Source: Tellurirhabdus bombi
Lineage (GTDB): Bacteria; Bacteroidota; Bacteroidia; Cytophagales; Spirosomataceae
Length of the DNA stretch: 64,000 nucleotides
NCBI RefSeq assembly: GCF_021484805.1
Contig: NZ_CP090557.1
Location: 1,228,501-1,292,500 of the forward strand
Reading direction: 5' to 3'
The notes beneath the pieces are model-generated. The model saw nothing but the letters and a program-made list of their open reading frames with translations. It did not search any database and was not told the origin of the DNA. Every line of letters begins with the position of its first letter. Position 1 is the first letter of the stretch. A program made the position numbers and the translations under genes. Of the stretch, positions 43,864-53,518 are shown one piece after another.

Positions 43864-44496
43864 ATGGAAAATCCTGTTTTAATATTTGGGGCTGGCAGCC
43901 TGGGTGTAACCGCTCTGGATATTTTTCAACGGAATAGCGTCGTGGTGTACGGTCTGCTCGACGACAACAAGGAATTGCACGGCAAAGAATTTGGTGACAT
44001 TACGGTTTTGGGCGAAACGGATGACGATGGCTTTCTGAAGCTGATCGGTCAAAAGTGCGAAGCATTCGTTGCGGTTGGCGATACGCGGGTACGGAAGCGC
44101 CTCGTGAAAATGCTTAACGACCGGCGGCACATTCAGCCCGTTAACGCCATCCACGATAAAGCCATCGTATCGACACTGGCGGCTATTGGCCACGGTAATT
44201 TGATCAGCGCCAATACATTGATTAATGCATTCGCTACCATTGGACAACATTGCATTCTTCAATCGGGCGTCGTGATCGAAGCACAGGCGAGCCTGGGCGA
44301 TTTTGTCCACGTGGGTACAGGCAGCCTGATTAATTCGGGGGTAACGGTTGAGGAAGGCGCTTTTATCGGCACTGGCGTGACCATTGTTGCCGGTGTGACC
44401 ATCGGAAAAGGCGCGCGGATTGGAGCAGGCTCCGTTGTTATTGAAAACGTTGGCGCAGGAACAACCGTCTTCGGGAATCCAGCTCAAAAGGTTTAA
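43864..44496 (+). CDS. NeuD/PglD-like sugar O/N-acyltransferase (left-handed beta-helix)
   Basis: Hexapeptide-repeat acyltransferase of 210 residues. The N-terminal PglD-type domain starts with LIFGAGSLGVTALDIF; from about residue 95 the hexad repeats run (IGHGNLISANTLINAFATIG, VTVEEGAFIGTGVTIVAG), ending in GNPAQKV. Such enzymes acetylate amino or deoxy sugars for surface glycans or sialic-type sugars. It is convergent with the GDP-fucose synthase gene, giving a small sugar-modification pair. Substrate unknown. Confidence 0.88.
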   Translation: MENPVLIFGAGSLGVTALDIFQRNSVVVYGLLDDNKELHGKEFGDITVLGETDDDGFLKLIGQKCEAFVAVGDTRVRKRLVKMLNDRRHIQPVNAIHDKAIVSTLAAIGHGNLISANTLINAFATIGQHCILQSGVVIEAQASLGDFVHVGTGSLINSGVTVEEGAFIGTGVTIVAGVTIGKGARIGAGSVVIENVGAGTTVFGNPAQKV

Positions 44497-44502
44497 GAAG
44501 CA

Positions 44503-44545
44503 GTCAGCCTGGGCGATTCTCCAGGCTGACACTTATTTTTTTACT
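44503..44545 (+). terminator. Terminator between the NeuD-like gene and fcl
   Basis: Perfect 10-bp stem GTCAGCCTGG with its complement (44503-44512 and 44521-44530), 8-nt loop, then ACTTATTTTTTTAC. Its T-tract runs into the convergent gene's stop codon. Confidence 0.8.
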
Positions 44546-45482
44546 CTACGTATAGTTCAACATTGGCCAGAAAATCCTGGTACGTCCGCTCGATCCCCTC
44601 CTGTAATTCAGTCGTGTGTTTCCATCCGAAGCTGTGCAGCCGGGATACATCCATGAGTTTACGGGGTGTTCCGTCGGGTTTGTCGGTATTCCAGTGTACT
44701 TCGCCCTGGTAGCCAACCACCGTTTGTACCATTTCAACCAGTTCGCGGATCGTTACATCTTCGCCCGTACCAATGTTTACAAACAACTCGTCGTTATAGG
44801 TTTCCATCAAAAATACGCAGGCTTCGGCCAGGTCGTCAGCATGCAGAAATTCCCGACGCGGCGAGCCTGTCCCCCAAACTTCCACAAAAGGAACGCTGTT
44901 TACTTTCGCCTCGTGAAACTTCCGGATCAGGGCTGGCAGTACGTGTGAGCCTTGTAGGTCGTAGTTATCATTGGGACCATACAGGTTCGTTGGCATGGCC
45001 GAAATAAAGTTTGCTCCGTATTGGCTGCGGTAGGCTTCGCACAACTTAATACCGGCAATTTTAGCGATGGCGTACGGTTCGTTCGTTGGTTCCAGAAAAC
45101 CGCTCAGCAGGTATTCTTCTTTCAGCGGTTGCGGAGCCAGTTTTGGATAAATACAAGATGACCCTAAGAACAGCAACTTCTTGACGTCATTCTGGTAAGC
45201 ACTATGAATGATATTCGCTTCAATCATTAAATTCTCATACAGAAACTGAGCGCGGTAGGTGTTGTTAGCCACGATCCCACCTACTTTTGCCGCTGCCAGA
45301 AAAACATAATCTGGCTTTTCTGTTTGAAAAAACTCCTCAACCAGCGCCTGGTTCCGCAGATCTAGTTCGGAGGAGGTGCGGGTTACAATATTTGTAAAGC
45401 CTTCCGACTCCAGTTTCCGTACAATAGCCGATCCTACCATTCCGCGGTGTCCGGCTACATAAATTTTAGCGTGTTTTTCCAC
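44541..45482 (-). CDS. fcl: GDP-L-fucose synthase
   Basis: Epimerase/reductase making GDP-L-fucose from GDP-4-keto-6-deoxymannose for surface glycans; 313 residues. N-terminal [15 protein letters not shown], catalytic YAIAKIAG (Tyr-x3-Lys), [11 protein letters not shown] and [13 protein letters not shown] are all family features. No ATG precedes the Rossmann motif; an in-frame TAA lies three codons upstream, so the start is the GTG encoding [11 protein letters not shown]. The GDP-mannose dehydratase that supplies the substrate is not in this window. A -7 box TATATTTG lies at 45548-45555 on this strand. Confidence 0.94.
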   Translation of the reverse strand: MEKHAKIYVAGHRGMVGSAIVRKLESEGFTNIVTRTSSELDLRNQALVEEFFQTEKPDYVFLAAAKVGGIVANNTYRAQFLYENLMIEANIIHSAYQNDVKKLLFLGSSCIYPKLAPQPLKEEYLLSGFLEPTNEPYAIAKIAGIKLCEAYRSQYGANFISAMPTNLYGPNDNYDLQGSHVLPALIRKFHEAKVNSVPFVEVWGTGSPRREFLHADDLAEACVFLMETYNDELFVNIGTGEDVTIRELVEMVQTVVGYQGEVHWNTDKPDGTPRKLMDVSRLHSFGWKHTTELQEGIERTYQDFLANVELYVE

Positions 45483-45582
45483 AATGAGTTAATTTTGAGA
45501 AAGATTGGAACGATTTCAAGCGAAATAAAACCGGTCTTCAATCGTTCCAAATATAACAAAGAACCGGCGTATTTTATTACCG

Positions 45583-46686
45583 ATGATTCGAATTGCTTTA
45601 GTTGGTCTCCTGTTCATTATCACTGAACAAACGCTTGTTGCCCAAACTCCGGCTACGACTACCCAGCCCGATGCGCTGACTACTTCGGCACGCCCTACGG
45701 CTATTCCCGAAGCCAAGAAAACATCAATCCTGACTACGGTTGAGCAAACGCTTGGCGTTGAAGGGACGGTTAAAAGAACCAAAGACGAGGTCAAAAGAAC
45801 CAAAGACGACGTTAAAAAAACGGTTAATAATACCAAAGAGGAGTTCAAGAAGACCGTTAATTCAACTAAGGATCAGGCAGAAAAAGCAGCCGAATACGCC
45901 AAAGGGGAAGCGCAGAAACTAGACGAATTTGCAACTGAGACCCTGCCCGATTTAGGATTAAAATTAAGCCAGGCAAAGAAAGAAAACACGGAAAAAAAGA
46001 AAAAAAGCAAGCTACTCCGCACCGAATACGAAGGTTTGCCCATTACCGAAGCGTACACCAAATTTGGTAGCGGGGATAAAACCATTATCGAAAAATTTAC
46101 CGTTCTGAAACAGTTTCGGCAACCGAGTCCGTATGTTCGGGAGATTTACTGGTACGATGCCAAGGAACAGCGCGTGCGCTATTCGGTCATTAAAGACAAA
46201 GAAAAATCGTTTATCCTGCACGGCCCCTACAAGCGCTACCAGAACGGCAATCTGATTGAAGAAGGTTACTATTATGTGGGCGCTAAAGATGGTCGCTGGG
46301 AGCGATACGACGGAAATTTTATGCTCTCCGATAAAGTCCGGTACTCCCGTGGTTTTCCGGCTGAATCACAAATTACCTACTACGACTCCACACATACAAA
46401 AATCAAGGAAGTGCTGCCTAAAGAATACGGAAAGCTGCACGGCACGTATTTCGCCTTTTATGAATCTGGTCAGTTAGCCGCCGAAGGCCGCTACGACAAT
46501 GGCACCAAAGTAGGCCGCTGGACGGAATATTACCCCCACCGCCGGGCCAAGAAAAAAACGACACAGTACGCTCCTAGCCGCTGGGAAGACGATTTTGAAC
46601 CTTACTTAATTGGAGAGTGGGACGAAAAAGGCAAAGTCGTGTACGAGCGTCCCAAGGAGAAAGTAATTGCGGAAGAAGAGCAATAA
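45583..46686 (+). CDS. Exported protein with LEA-like 11-mer repeats and MORN-like repeats
   Basis: No named function. The 367-residue product has a signal peptide cut before Gln21 (TLVA/Q). Residues about 60-125 form a highly charged Lys/Glu/Thr helix in 11-residue units (VKKTVNNTKEE, FKKTVNSTKDQ, AEKAAEYAKGE), like LEA group 3 proteins. The second half has MORN/YwqK-like strands: HGPYKRYQNGNLIEEGYYYVG, DGRWERYDGN, HGTYFAFYESGQLAAEGRYD, VGRWTEYYPH. A near-exact 21-bp tandem duplication encodes VKRTKDE/VKRTKDD. Probably an envelope protein; its stop is one base from the convergent SGNH gene's stop. Confidence 0.82.
   Translation: MIRIALVGLLFIITEQTLVAQTPATTTQPDALTTSARPTAIPEAKKTSILTTVEQTLGVEGTVKRTKDEVKRTKDDVKKTVNNTKEEFKKTVNSTKDQAEKAAEYAKGEAQKLDEFATETLPDLGLKLSQAKKENTEKKKKSKLLRTEYEGLPITEAYTKFGSGDKTIIEKFTVLKQFRQPSPYVREIYWYDAKEQRVRYSVIKDKEKSFILHGPYKRYQNGNLIEEGYYYVGAKDGRWERYDGNFMLSDKVRYSRGFPAESQITYYDSTHTKIKEVLPKEYGKLHGTYFAFYESGQLAAEGRYDNGTKVGRWTEYYPHRRAKKKTTQYAPSRWEDDFEPYLIGEWDEKGKVVYERPKEKVIAEEEQ
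45769..45810 (+). repeat. Two tandem 21-bp units inside the LEA/MORN-like gene
   Basis: Units 45769-45789 and 45790-45810 differ at only two bases and encode seven residues each. A recent duplication within the helical repeat region. Confidence 0.8.
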
Positions 46687-46687
46687 G

Positions 46688-47407
46688 TTAAAACCAGCTT
46701 TTAACGAGCGGTAAGGCTTTTTCTGCCCACTGGCGATACATTTTTCCGGAGAAATGCAACTGATCGTCTGCTATTTGCGACAGATCGCCGCTCGCCGTTC
46801 GGGAGATCGGCGTAATATCAACGTACGCAATACCAGCCTTCTGGCATTCTTCCCGCGCCACAGCATTAAACGCATCAATTTCGGTAGCAATCTTCTGTCG
46901 GTTCTGGCTGGCAGCAAACGGCGTTACGCCCCAATCAGGAGTCGATAGAACAAATACCCGCGCTTTGTTGCCCCCTGCATATTGAGTTGCCGTTTGGAGC
47001 AACGCATTAAATTCGCTGCGGTATTTTTCCAGGCTCTGCCCCCGGTATTGGTTGTTGACGCCAATAAGCAGCGAGACCAGGTTGTACGTTTTGGTGTTGC
47101 CAGAACTCTTGATGGCAGCTTGCAGCTCTTCCGTCGTCCAGCCGGTTCGGGCAATGATGTCTGGATTCGCTACATTAACGCCCTGTTCGCGCAGCATCGT
47201 GGCCAGTTGAACACTCCAACGATCCGTTTCCGGTACGCTCTCGCCGATGGTATACGAATCGCCCAGCGAAAGAAACGTGTATTGAGGCGAATTGTTCGTC
47301 ATCGATTTTTCGTCAACCTGGGTGCAGGCCAGCAAAAGAAGAAGGGGCAGAAATTTAACGAAGAGACACAAAGGCTGAAGCACGATATATAAGGCAAAAT
47401 AGATCAC
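46688..47407 (-). CDS. SGNH/GDSL-family hydrolase lipoprotein
   Basis: Probable exported esterase or deacetylase, up to 239 residues. SGNH blocks: FLSLGDSYTIGES (nucleophile Ser), SLLIGVNNQYRG (Asn) and DDQLHFSGKMY (Asp and His). A hydrophobic N-terminus ends in a lipobox LLLLLAC (Cys28 with the longest start). No ATG is available before the signal peptide; the start must be GTG 47407, GTG 47383 or a later TTG. Substrate unknown; carbohydrate or lipid esters are usual for the family. Confidence 0.88.
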   Translation of the reverse strand: MIYFALYIVLQPLCLFVKFLPLLLLLACTQVDEKSMTNNSPQYTFLSLGDSYTIGESVPETDRWSVQLATMLREQGVNVANPDIIARTGWTTEELQAAIKSSGNTKTYNLVSLLIGVNNQYRGQSLEKYRSEFNALLQTATQYAGGNKARVFVLSTPDWGVTPFAASQNRQKIATEIDAFNAVAREECQKAGIAYVDITPISRTASGDLSQIADDQLHFSGKMYRQWAEKALPLVKSWF

Positions 47408-47481
47408 CTTATAAACTAAAAGTCGATGATATGGTTCACGTTAAGCGAGCACCTACCATCGACTTGGAAATTGCATAACGT

Positions 47482-47865
47482 TTAGCGGCGCTTTAGCTTG
47501 GCCTCGATTGTCTGCTGGGTATGCGGCACGGCGCGCAGACGTTCTTTCGGGATCAATTTGCCGGTATCAATACAGACGCCGTATGTTCCATTTTTAATCC
47601 GTACTAAAGCGGCATCTAGTTGTTGAATGAACTTTTGCAAGCGAGCGGCTAATTGGCTCAGGTTTTCACGCTCACTGGTGTCAGCCCCGTCCTCTAATAG
47701 CTTCGATGTTCCCGACGTATTGTCGGTACCACTATCGTTACGCTTACTGAGTGTTTCCTTGATGTAATTAAGCTCACTCCGAGAGGCATCGAGCTTTTGG
47801 TTAATCAAAATTTCAAACTCTTTCAGTTCTTCCTCCGAGTAACGCTTCTTTTCTTCCTGAACCAT
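47482..47865 (-). CDS. TraR/DksA-family protein with lost zinc ligands
   Basis: RNA-polymerase-binding DksA-like protein of 127 residues: an N-terminal coiled coil (about 10-90) and a C-terminal globular part. In the zinc-finger region GVCIDTGKLIPKERLRAVPHTQQTIEAK only Cys98 is kept; Thr101, His115 and Gln118 stand where further cysteines are expected. The fold signature IPKERLRAVP is intact. Zinc binding is therefore probably lost, as seen in other Bacteroidota homologues. Regulatory role inferred from family. A possible -7 box TAATTTTG lies upstream at 47918-47925. Confidence 0.85.
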   Translation of the reverse strand: MVQEEKKRYSEEELKEFEILINQKLDASRSELNYIKETLSKRNDSGTDNTSGTSKLLEDGADTSERENLSQLAARLQKFIQQLDAALVRIKNGTYGVCIDTGKLIPKERLRAVPHTQQTIEAKLKRR

Positions 47866-48203
47866 GAGGAGTAATGTTTGTAAAAGTGGTGGTTACCAAA
47901 CGGTGTTGTTTAAACAACAAAATTACAATTCCATTGATTCATTTCCATATGTATTTGCTTACCGTTTAAAAAAAAGTCAAAAATTACTGATTGGTCAAAA
48001 TCGACTTTTGCCAATGATTCTTTGGCTAATGACTTCCAGAGAGGCTAGTCTACTACTAAAAAATTATGGTCCCTTTCACATACTTTCGCACAAAAAAAAT
48101 AATACTATATCCAGAAAAAATAGTTATTTATTAGTGGGTTGTTATTTTTGATATTTTTGTATAAGCACTTTAATGCTTTCACATCAACTAAAAAACCAGT
48201 TTT
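47866..48203. other. AT-rich divergent intergenic region upstream of gdhA
   Basis: Gap of 338 bp between the DksA-like gene (minus) and gdhA (plus). Contains possible promoters for both but no convincing gene; a frame of about 95 codons here has no family likeness and overlaps the DksA-like start. Confidence 0.6.
48143..48159 (+). promoter_or_regulatory. Tandem -7 boxes upstream of gdhA
   Basis: TATTTTTG occurs twice, at 48143-48150 and 48152-48159, both fitting TAnnTTTG. No clear TTG lies at the normal distance. The second would give a leader of about 38 nt before the gdhA ATG. Confidence 0.4.
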
Positions 48204-49478
48204 ATGGCTTATATAGAACCTGCTCCGATAAAAGATAAAGAAAACCCGCTTGAATCGATGATGTCGCGGTTTGATGCCGCTGCTCAGCTCGTGGGAATCA
48301 CGGAGGAGATGTATTATATTTTGAAGGTTCCGGCCCGGCAAGTCATTGTCGGTCTGCCCATTACGATGGACAACGGGACCATTAAAGTCTTCGAAGGCTA
48401 CCGCGTTATTCACTCCAATATTTTAGGGCCAGCCAAAGGCGGGATTCGTTTCGATCCGGCAGTTAACCTGGACGAGGTCCGGGCCCTGGCTGCCTGGATG
48501 ACCTGGAAATGCGCCGTTGTTGACATCCCGTATGGCGGGGCTAAAGGAGGAATTGCCTGCAACCCGCGCGAAATGTCTTCGGGTGAAATGGAGCGGCTGA
48601 TGCGCGCTTATACCGTGGCCATGCTCGACGTTTTCGGCCCAGATAAAGACATTCCCGCTCCTGACATGGGCACAGGCCCGCGCGAGATGGCTTGGCTCAT
48701 GGATGAATTTTCGAAATCTAAAGGCATGACCGTCAATGCGGTAGTAACCGGCAAACCCCTTGTTTTGGGTGGCTCACTGGGCCGAACCGAGGCAACGGGT
48801 CGCGGCGTAACAGTAGCGGCCCTGGCGGCTATGGATAAACTTCGCATGAACCCTTACCGGGCGTCAGCCGCGGTTCAGGGCTTTGGTAATGTCGGCTCAT
48901 TCGCCGCTTCGCTACTTCATGAACGGGGTGTATCCGTAATGGCGATCAGCGACATTACAGGCGGTTATTACAACGACCGGGGTATTGACATTGAAGCAGC
49001 CCTGGCTTACCGGAATGCGCACAATGGCACGCTGGACGGTTTCACGGGTGCCGAGCGAATCAGCAATGAAGAGTTGCTGGCCCTTTCGGTTGATGTGCTT
49101 GTACCGGCAGCCAAGGAAGACGTCATTACGGCGGAGAATGCGCACAGCATCCAGGCGAAAATGATTGTTGAAGGCGCCAACGGGCCGACTTCAGCCAGCG
49201 CCGACGACATAATCAATCAAAAAGGCATTGTAGTGGTACCCGATATTCTGGCAAACGCCGGTGGTGTAACCGTCTCTTATTTTGAGTGGGTGCAAAATCG
49301 GATTGGGTACAAATGGACGCTCGACCGGGTTAACCGCCGTTCAGACCGCATTATGAAAGATGCTTTTGACCGCGTTTATGAAGCATCGCAAAAATTCGGC
49401 GTTTCGCTTCGTCTGGCGGCCTATATCGTAGCGATTGATAAAGTGGCTAGTACGTATAAATTCCGCGGCGGATATTAA
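48204..49478 (+). CDS. gdhA: Glu/Leu/Phe/Val family (glutamate) dehydrogenase
   Basis: Cytoplasmic NAD(P)-dependent dehydrogenase, 424 residues, the length of the GudB/RocG-like group. Substrate-binding GGIRFDPAVNLDEVRALAAWMTWK and catalytic PYGGAKGGI (Lys) are present; VQGFGNVGSFAA begins the nucleotide fold; VEGANGPTS and PDILANAGGVTVSYFEW finish the domain. Glutamate is the most likely substrate. Own promoter region and strong terminator indicate a single-gene unit. Confidence 0.93.
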   Translation: MAYIEPAPIKDKENPLESMMSRFDAAAQLVGITEEMYYILKVPARQVIVGLPITMDNGTIKVFEGYRVIHSNILGPAKGGIRFDPAVNLDEVRALAAWMTWKCAVVDIPYGGAKGGIACNPREMSSGEMERLMRAYTVAMLDVFGPDKDIPAPDMGTGPREMAWLMDEFSKSKGMTVNAVVTGKPLVLGGSLGRTEATGRGVTVAALAAMDKLRMNPYRASAAVQGFGNVGSFAASLLHERGVSVMAISDITGGYYNDRGIDIEAALAYRNAHNGTLDGFTGAERISNEELLALSVDVLVPAAKEDVITAENAHSIQAKMIVEGANGPTSASADDIINQKGIVVVPDILANAGGVTVSYFEWVQNRIGYKWTLDRVNRRSDRIMKDAFDRVYEASQKFGVSLRLAAYIVAIDKVASTYKFRGGY

Positions 49479-49489
49479 CAAAAAAGACT

Positions 49490-49551
49490 GTAAAGGGTTA
49501 AAAATAGAGCATTGTTGGTACCAAAGCGGTGTTCCATTTTTAACTCTTTAC
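49490..49551 (+). terminator. Large hairpin after gdhA
   Basis: Stem of 16 bp with one G-U pair (49490-49505 with 49536-49551) enclosing a 30-nt loop that itself contains the palindrome TTGGTACCAA. Lies 12 bp after the stop codon. Confidence 0.7.
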
Positions 49552-49617
49552 CCTAGTTTTGGGGCATTTGCTGATTGTTTTGTACTTTCACCCAGTTTTT
49601 AACAGGCCCCTTTTTCT

Positions 49618-50277
49618 ATGACGATTCACAAGGAAGGATACAAAATTCTTCTGGTGACGGTTGTGGTGCTGCTTGGCATCAACCTGCTGACCAATTATTT
49701 ATTCTCTGGCAACGATACGGCTTTCTGGCTCGTACTGTCGATTAGCCTTGTCCTTTTCCTGCTGGTTCTGCAATTCTTTCGCAAGCCCCGCCGTACTACA
49801 ACGCTTAACGATAAACACGTTATTTGCCCCGCTGACGGCACAGTGGTCGTTATTGAAGAGACTGTTGAGACCGAATATTTCAAGGGTCCACGCCGCCAGG
49901 TTTCTGTTTTCATGTCTCCCCTGAATGTGCACATCAATTTTCACCCGATCTCGGGAATTGTGCGTTATGTTCGTTATTATCCCGGTAAATATTTAGTCGC
50001 CTGGCACCCAAAATCCAGCACGGAAAATGAACGTACCTCGGTCGTTGTCCAAGCGAAAAATGGGGTTGAAGTGCTGTTCCGGCAAATTGCGGGTGCGATG
50101 GCGCGACGGATTGTATGGTACGTCAAAGAAGGTGAAGAAGTAAATCAGGGCAGTGAATTTGGCTTTATCAAGTTTGGCTCCCGGGTTGATATTTACTTAC
50201 CGCTGGATGCCGAAATCAACGTAAAAATTGGTGAGAAAACCAAAGGCGGGCTAACCGTACTTGCAACACTCTCCTAA
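49618..50277 (+). CDS. psd: Phosphatidylserine decarboxylase family protein (proenzyme)
   Basis: Makes phosphatidylethanolamine from phosphatidylserine at the inner membrane. The 219-residue proenzyme has two N-terminal membrane segments (about 8-28 and 36-53), MSPLNVHINFHP with the active-site histidine, and the self-cleavage site Gly187-Ser188 in FIKFGSRVDIYLP, where the pyruvoyl group forms. Size fits the short archaetidylserine-decarboxylase-like group. Separated from gdhA by a terminator; convergent with gcvP. Confidence 0.94.
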   Translation: MTIHKEGYKILLVTVVVLLGINLLTNYLFSGNDTAFWLVLSISLVLFLLVLQFFRKPRRTTTLNDKHVICPADGTVVVIEETVETEYFKGPRRQVSVFMSPLNVHINFHPISGIVRYVRYYPGKYLVAWHPKSSTENERTSVVVQAKNGVEVLFRQIAGAMARRIVWYVKEGEEVNQGSEFGFIKFGSRVDIYLPLDAEINVKIGEKTKGGLTVLATLS

Positions 50278-50295
50278 CGCAAAGATCTTAACGTA

Positions 50296-50327
50296 AAAAA
50301 GCCGTAGGATGCATCCTACGGCTTTTT
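50296..50327. terminator. Bidirectional terminator between psd and gcvP
   Basis: Perfect palindrome GCCGTAGGATGCATCCTACGGC (written here as two halves: GCCGTAGGATG and CATCCTACGGC) flanked by A6 and T5 tracts, so it can end transcription in both directions. Confidence 0.85.
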
Positions 50328-50346
50328 GCTATTTATCAGGCTATTC

Positions 50347-53229
50347 TTACTGAACTTCAGCCTCTTCAGTTGCGTATTCTTCAACGGGTATGCAGGCACA
50401 AATCAGATTCCGGTCACCATACGCATTGTCCACGCGGCTGACACTCGGCCAGAACTTGCGGGCTTTTACGTAAGGCAGCGGGAAAGCTGCTTTCTCCCGT
50501 CCATAAGGGCGGTTCCAGTTGTCCGTCAGCACGACAGCTGCCGTGTGCGGTGCGTTTTTCAGCACGTTATTGGCTTTGTCTGCCTGGCCTTCTTCCAGTT
50601 CGCGAATTTCCGCCCGAATGCTAATGAGCGCATCGCACAAACGGTCCAGCTCCGCTTTTGACTCCGATTCGGTCGGCTCGATCATCATGGTACCCGGCAC
50701 CGGGAACGACATCGTTGGCGCGTGGAAACCGTAGTCCATCAACCGCTTGGCAATGTCTTCAACCTCTATGCCCGCCGCTTTGAAAGGTCGGCAATCGACA
50801 ATCATTTCGTGAGCGCAACGTCCGTTAAGGCCTGTATATAGAATTGGATAATGCCCTTCTAAACGCGATTTAATGTAATTGGCATTCAAAATCGCGTATT
50901 TCGTGGCGTTGGTTAGTCCTTCGCCGCCCATCATGGCAATGTAAGCATACGAAATAGTCAGAATGCTAGCCGATCCGTAAGGGGCCGCTGAAACCGCGTG
51001 AATCGCCTGCGCACTACCAATCCGCACGACCGCATGACCCGGCAGGAAAGGAACCAGATGTTCCGCCACGCCGATAGGTCCCATGCCTGGGCCACCGCCA
51101 CCGTGGGGAATACAGAACGTTTTGTGCAGGTTCAGGTGGCAAACGTCAGCACCGATGCTGGCCGGAGAAGTTAAACCCACCTGCGCGTTCATGTTGGCAC
51201 CGTCCATGTATACCTGGCCCCCATTTTCATGGATAATGGTACAGATTTCCTTGATGCTTTCTTCAAAAACACCGTGCGTCGAAGGATACGTAACCATCAG
51301 GCAAGATAAATCCTGGCTATACTGAGTGGCTTTATTACGTAAATCTTCTACGTCGATATTGCCGCGCTCATCGCACTTGACAATAACGACTTTCATACCG
51401 GCCAAAACCGCACTGGCGGGGTTCGTGCCGTGCGCCGAAGATGGAATCAGGGATACGTTCCGGTGGCCGTTGCCCCGGTTTTCGTGGTACGCCCGAATGA
51501 CCATCAGGCCCGCGTATTCGCCCTGCGCACCAGAGTTTGGCTGCAATGACATGGCCGCAAAACCCGTGATCTCGCACAACCACTGACTCAGATCCTGAAT
51601 CAAATCCTGATAGCCAAGCGTCTGGTCTTTCGGCGCAAAAGGGTGCAGTTTACCAAACTCGGGCCAAGTTACCGGAATCATCTCCGCCGTAGCGTTCAGC
51701 TTCATGGTACAGCTTCCCAGCGGAATCATCGAATGTACCAGAGAAAGGTCTTTCTCTTCCAGCGAACGCAGGTACCGCAGCATTTCATGCTCCGTATGAT
51801 GCGTGTTGAACACCGGATGGGTCAGATAAGTCGATTGACGAACCAGTCGCTCCGGCCACGTAATTTCCAGACTTTCTTCAGCGGCGTCCAGGTTTGTACG
51901 CACACCGAAAATATCCAGCAACTCAACCACATCTTCGTAGGATTTCGCTTCATCGAAAGCAACGCTAACGGTTTCATCGTCGGCGTAATACCGCAGGTTG
52001 ATGCCCGCCGTCCGCGCTGATTTGCGCAAAGACTCAACGTCGTCAACCCGCACGGTAACCGTATCGAAATAATTTTCTGTTACAATTTCATAGCCATTCC
52101 AACGCAATACCGTCGCGAACAACTTGGCCAGCCCGTGTACGCGCTCGGCAATGGCACGCAGGTTTTTCGGACCGTGATACACGGCATAACTGCTTGCCAT
52201 CACGGCCAGCAATACCTGAGCTGTACAAATATTTGACGTTGCTTTTTCTCGACGAATATGCTGCTCGCGGGTTTGCAAAGCCATCCGCAAAGCGGGCTGT
52301 CCCTGGGCATCTACTGATACCCCGATAATCCGGCCCGGCACCTGCCGTTTGAAAGCTTCTTTCGTCGCAAAATACGCTGCGTGTGGGCCACCAAAGCCCA
52401 TCGGAACGCCAAAGCGCTGAGCAGAACCAACCACCACATCAGCACCCATTTCGCCCGGCGAAGTCAGGAGCGTTAGCGCCAGCAGGTCAGCCGCTACAGC
52501 CACGTTCAGGTCATGTTCATGCGCGGCAGCAATCAGGTCAGTATAGTCAAATACTTCACCGTTTGAAGCCGGATATTGCAGGAATAGCCCAAATAGCGCG
52601 CCATCGGTTACATTTAATTCCTGGTGGTTTCCAACCCGAACCTCGATGCCCAGTGGCGTAGCTCGTGTTTTGATCACATCAATTGTCTGCGGATAACACT
52701 GTTCCGACACAAAAAATGTGTGAGCTGCCTTTTTGGAAGCAGGGCGCAGGGAATGCAGCATCGTCATCGCTTCGGCGGCAGCGGTGGCTTCGTCGAGCAG
52801 CGAGGCGTTGGCAATTTCCATGCCCGTCAGGTCCATTACCACGGTCTGGTAGTTCAGCAATGCCTCCAGACGCCCCTGAGCAATCTCCGCCTGATACGGG
52901 GTATAAGCCGTATACCAGGCCGGATTTTCCAGGATGTTACGCAGGATAACATTCGGAGTAATGGTGTCGTAATAGCCAAGGCCGATATACGACTTGAAAA
53001 TTTTGTTTTTCTGAGCCAGGCTCTTAAAATCGGCCAGAAATTGGGCTTCTGATTTAGCTGTCGGTAAGTCCAGGGACTTCTCCAGCCGGATAGCTTCCGG
53101 CACAGTTTGGTCAATCAGTTCGTCCAGGGAAGAGACTCCGAGAGCCCGGAGCATTTCAGCAGTTTGGGAAGCGTCAGAACCATTATGACGAGATTCGAAC
53201 GATTCCTGATAGCGCACGTTAAGCTTCAT
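50347..53229 (-). CDS. gcvP: Glycine dehydrogenase (aminomethyl-transferring), P protein
   Basis: PLP-dependent decarboxylating subunit of the glycine cleavage system, 960 residues from the chosen ATG ([19 protein letters not shown]), a full-length single-chain P protein. The PLP lysine is Lys703 in [32 protein letters not shown] and [11 protein letters not shown] are also visible. A start 120 bp upstream is possible in frame but would lie before the -7 box on this strand, so it is rejected. Other gcv genes are not in the window. Confidence 0.97.
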   Translation of the reverse strand: MKLNVRYQESFESRHNGSDASQTAEMLRALGVSSLDELIDQTVPEAIRLEKSLDLPTAKSEAQFLADFKSLAQKNKIFKSYIGLGYYDTITPNVILRNILENPAWYTAYTPYQAEIAQGRLEALLNYQTVVMDLTGMEIANASLLDEATAAAEAMTMLHSLRPASKKAAHTFFVSEQCYPQTIDVIKTRATPLGIEVRVGNHQELNVTDGALFGLFLQYPASNGEVFDYTDLIAAAHEHDLNVAVAADLLALTLLTSPGEMGADVVVGSAQRFGVPMGFGGPHAAYFATKEAFKRQVPGRIIGVSVDAQGQPALRMALQTREQHIRREKATSNICTAQVLLAVMASSYAVYHGPKNLRAIAERVHGLAKLFATVLRWNGYEIVTENYFDTVTVRVDDVESLRKSARTAGINLRYYADDETVSVAFDEAKSYEDVVELLDIFGVRTNLDAAEESLEITWPERLVRQSTYLTHPVFNTHHTEHEMLRYLRSLEEKDLSLVHSMIPLGSCTMKLNATAEMIPVTWPEFGKLHPFAPKDQTLGYQDLIQDLSQWLCEITGFAAMSLQPNSGAQGEYAGLMVIRAYHENRGNGHRNVSLIPSSAHGTNPASAVLAGMKVVIVKCDERGNIDVEDLRNKATQYSQDLSCLMVTYPSTHGVFEESIKEICTIIHENGGQVYMDGANMNAQVGLTSPASIGADVCHLNLHKTFCIPHGGGGPGMGPIGVAEHLVPFLPGHAVVRIGSAQAIHAVSAAPYGSASILTISYAYIAMMGGEGLTNATKYAILNANYIKSRLEGHYPILYTGLNGRCAHEMIVDCRPFKAAGIEVEDIAKRLMDYGFHAPTMSFPVPGTMMIEPTESESKAELDRLCDALISIRAEIRELEEGQADKANNVLKNAPHTAAVVLTDNWNRPYGREKAAFPLPYVKARKFWPSVSRVDNAYGDRNLICACIPVEEYATEEAEVQ

Positions 53230-53265
53230 TATCAGAAGTGTAGCAATTAATTGCAGAAGTAAATA

Positions 53266-53273
53266 CAAATTTA
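53266..53273 (-). promoter_or_regulatory. -7 box of gcvP
   Basis: Minus strand TAAATTTG. No good -33 element. Transcription from here would start near 53260, about 30 nt before the ATG at 53229. Confidence 0.4.
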
Positions 53274-53518
53274 CAAAGAATAAATCAGTCTGTTTGGTTC
53301 CCGGGAAGTATTTAACGCTGCAGTTTAATAAAAACAGCAAATTGGTCAATTCCTTTTTGTTTCTTACGCTTGACTCGTGTAACTAATTTATTGACTTAGG
53401 TTGCATGCTGACGTTACATCCGTCAATAAATTGTATCATTTTTACAAGACTGTGTGCCGAGCTTCGCGCTAACTGATGTATGACTTTTTTGATTAACCTG
53501 CTTTTTTACAATGCGATA

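Noticed and set aside
47864-48151. Plus-strand open frame of about 95 codons in the gdhA upstream gap
   Set aside because: AT-rich, overlaps the DksA-like start and contains promoter boxes; its product looks random.
50281-50340. Short palindrome as an attachment site or small RNA
   Set aside because: Flanking A and T tracts and position between convergent stops fit a bidirectional terminator better.
53229-53349. Possible 40-residue N-terminal extension of GcvP
   Set aside because: It would begin upstream of the -7 box, is hydrophobic and unlike P proteins; the ATG at 53229 gives the normal start.
53230-53479. Glycine riboswitch upstream of gcvP
   Set aside because: The predicted leader is only about 30 nt and shows no aptamer-like structure.
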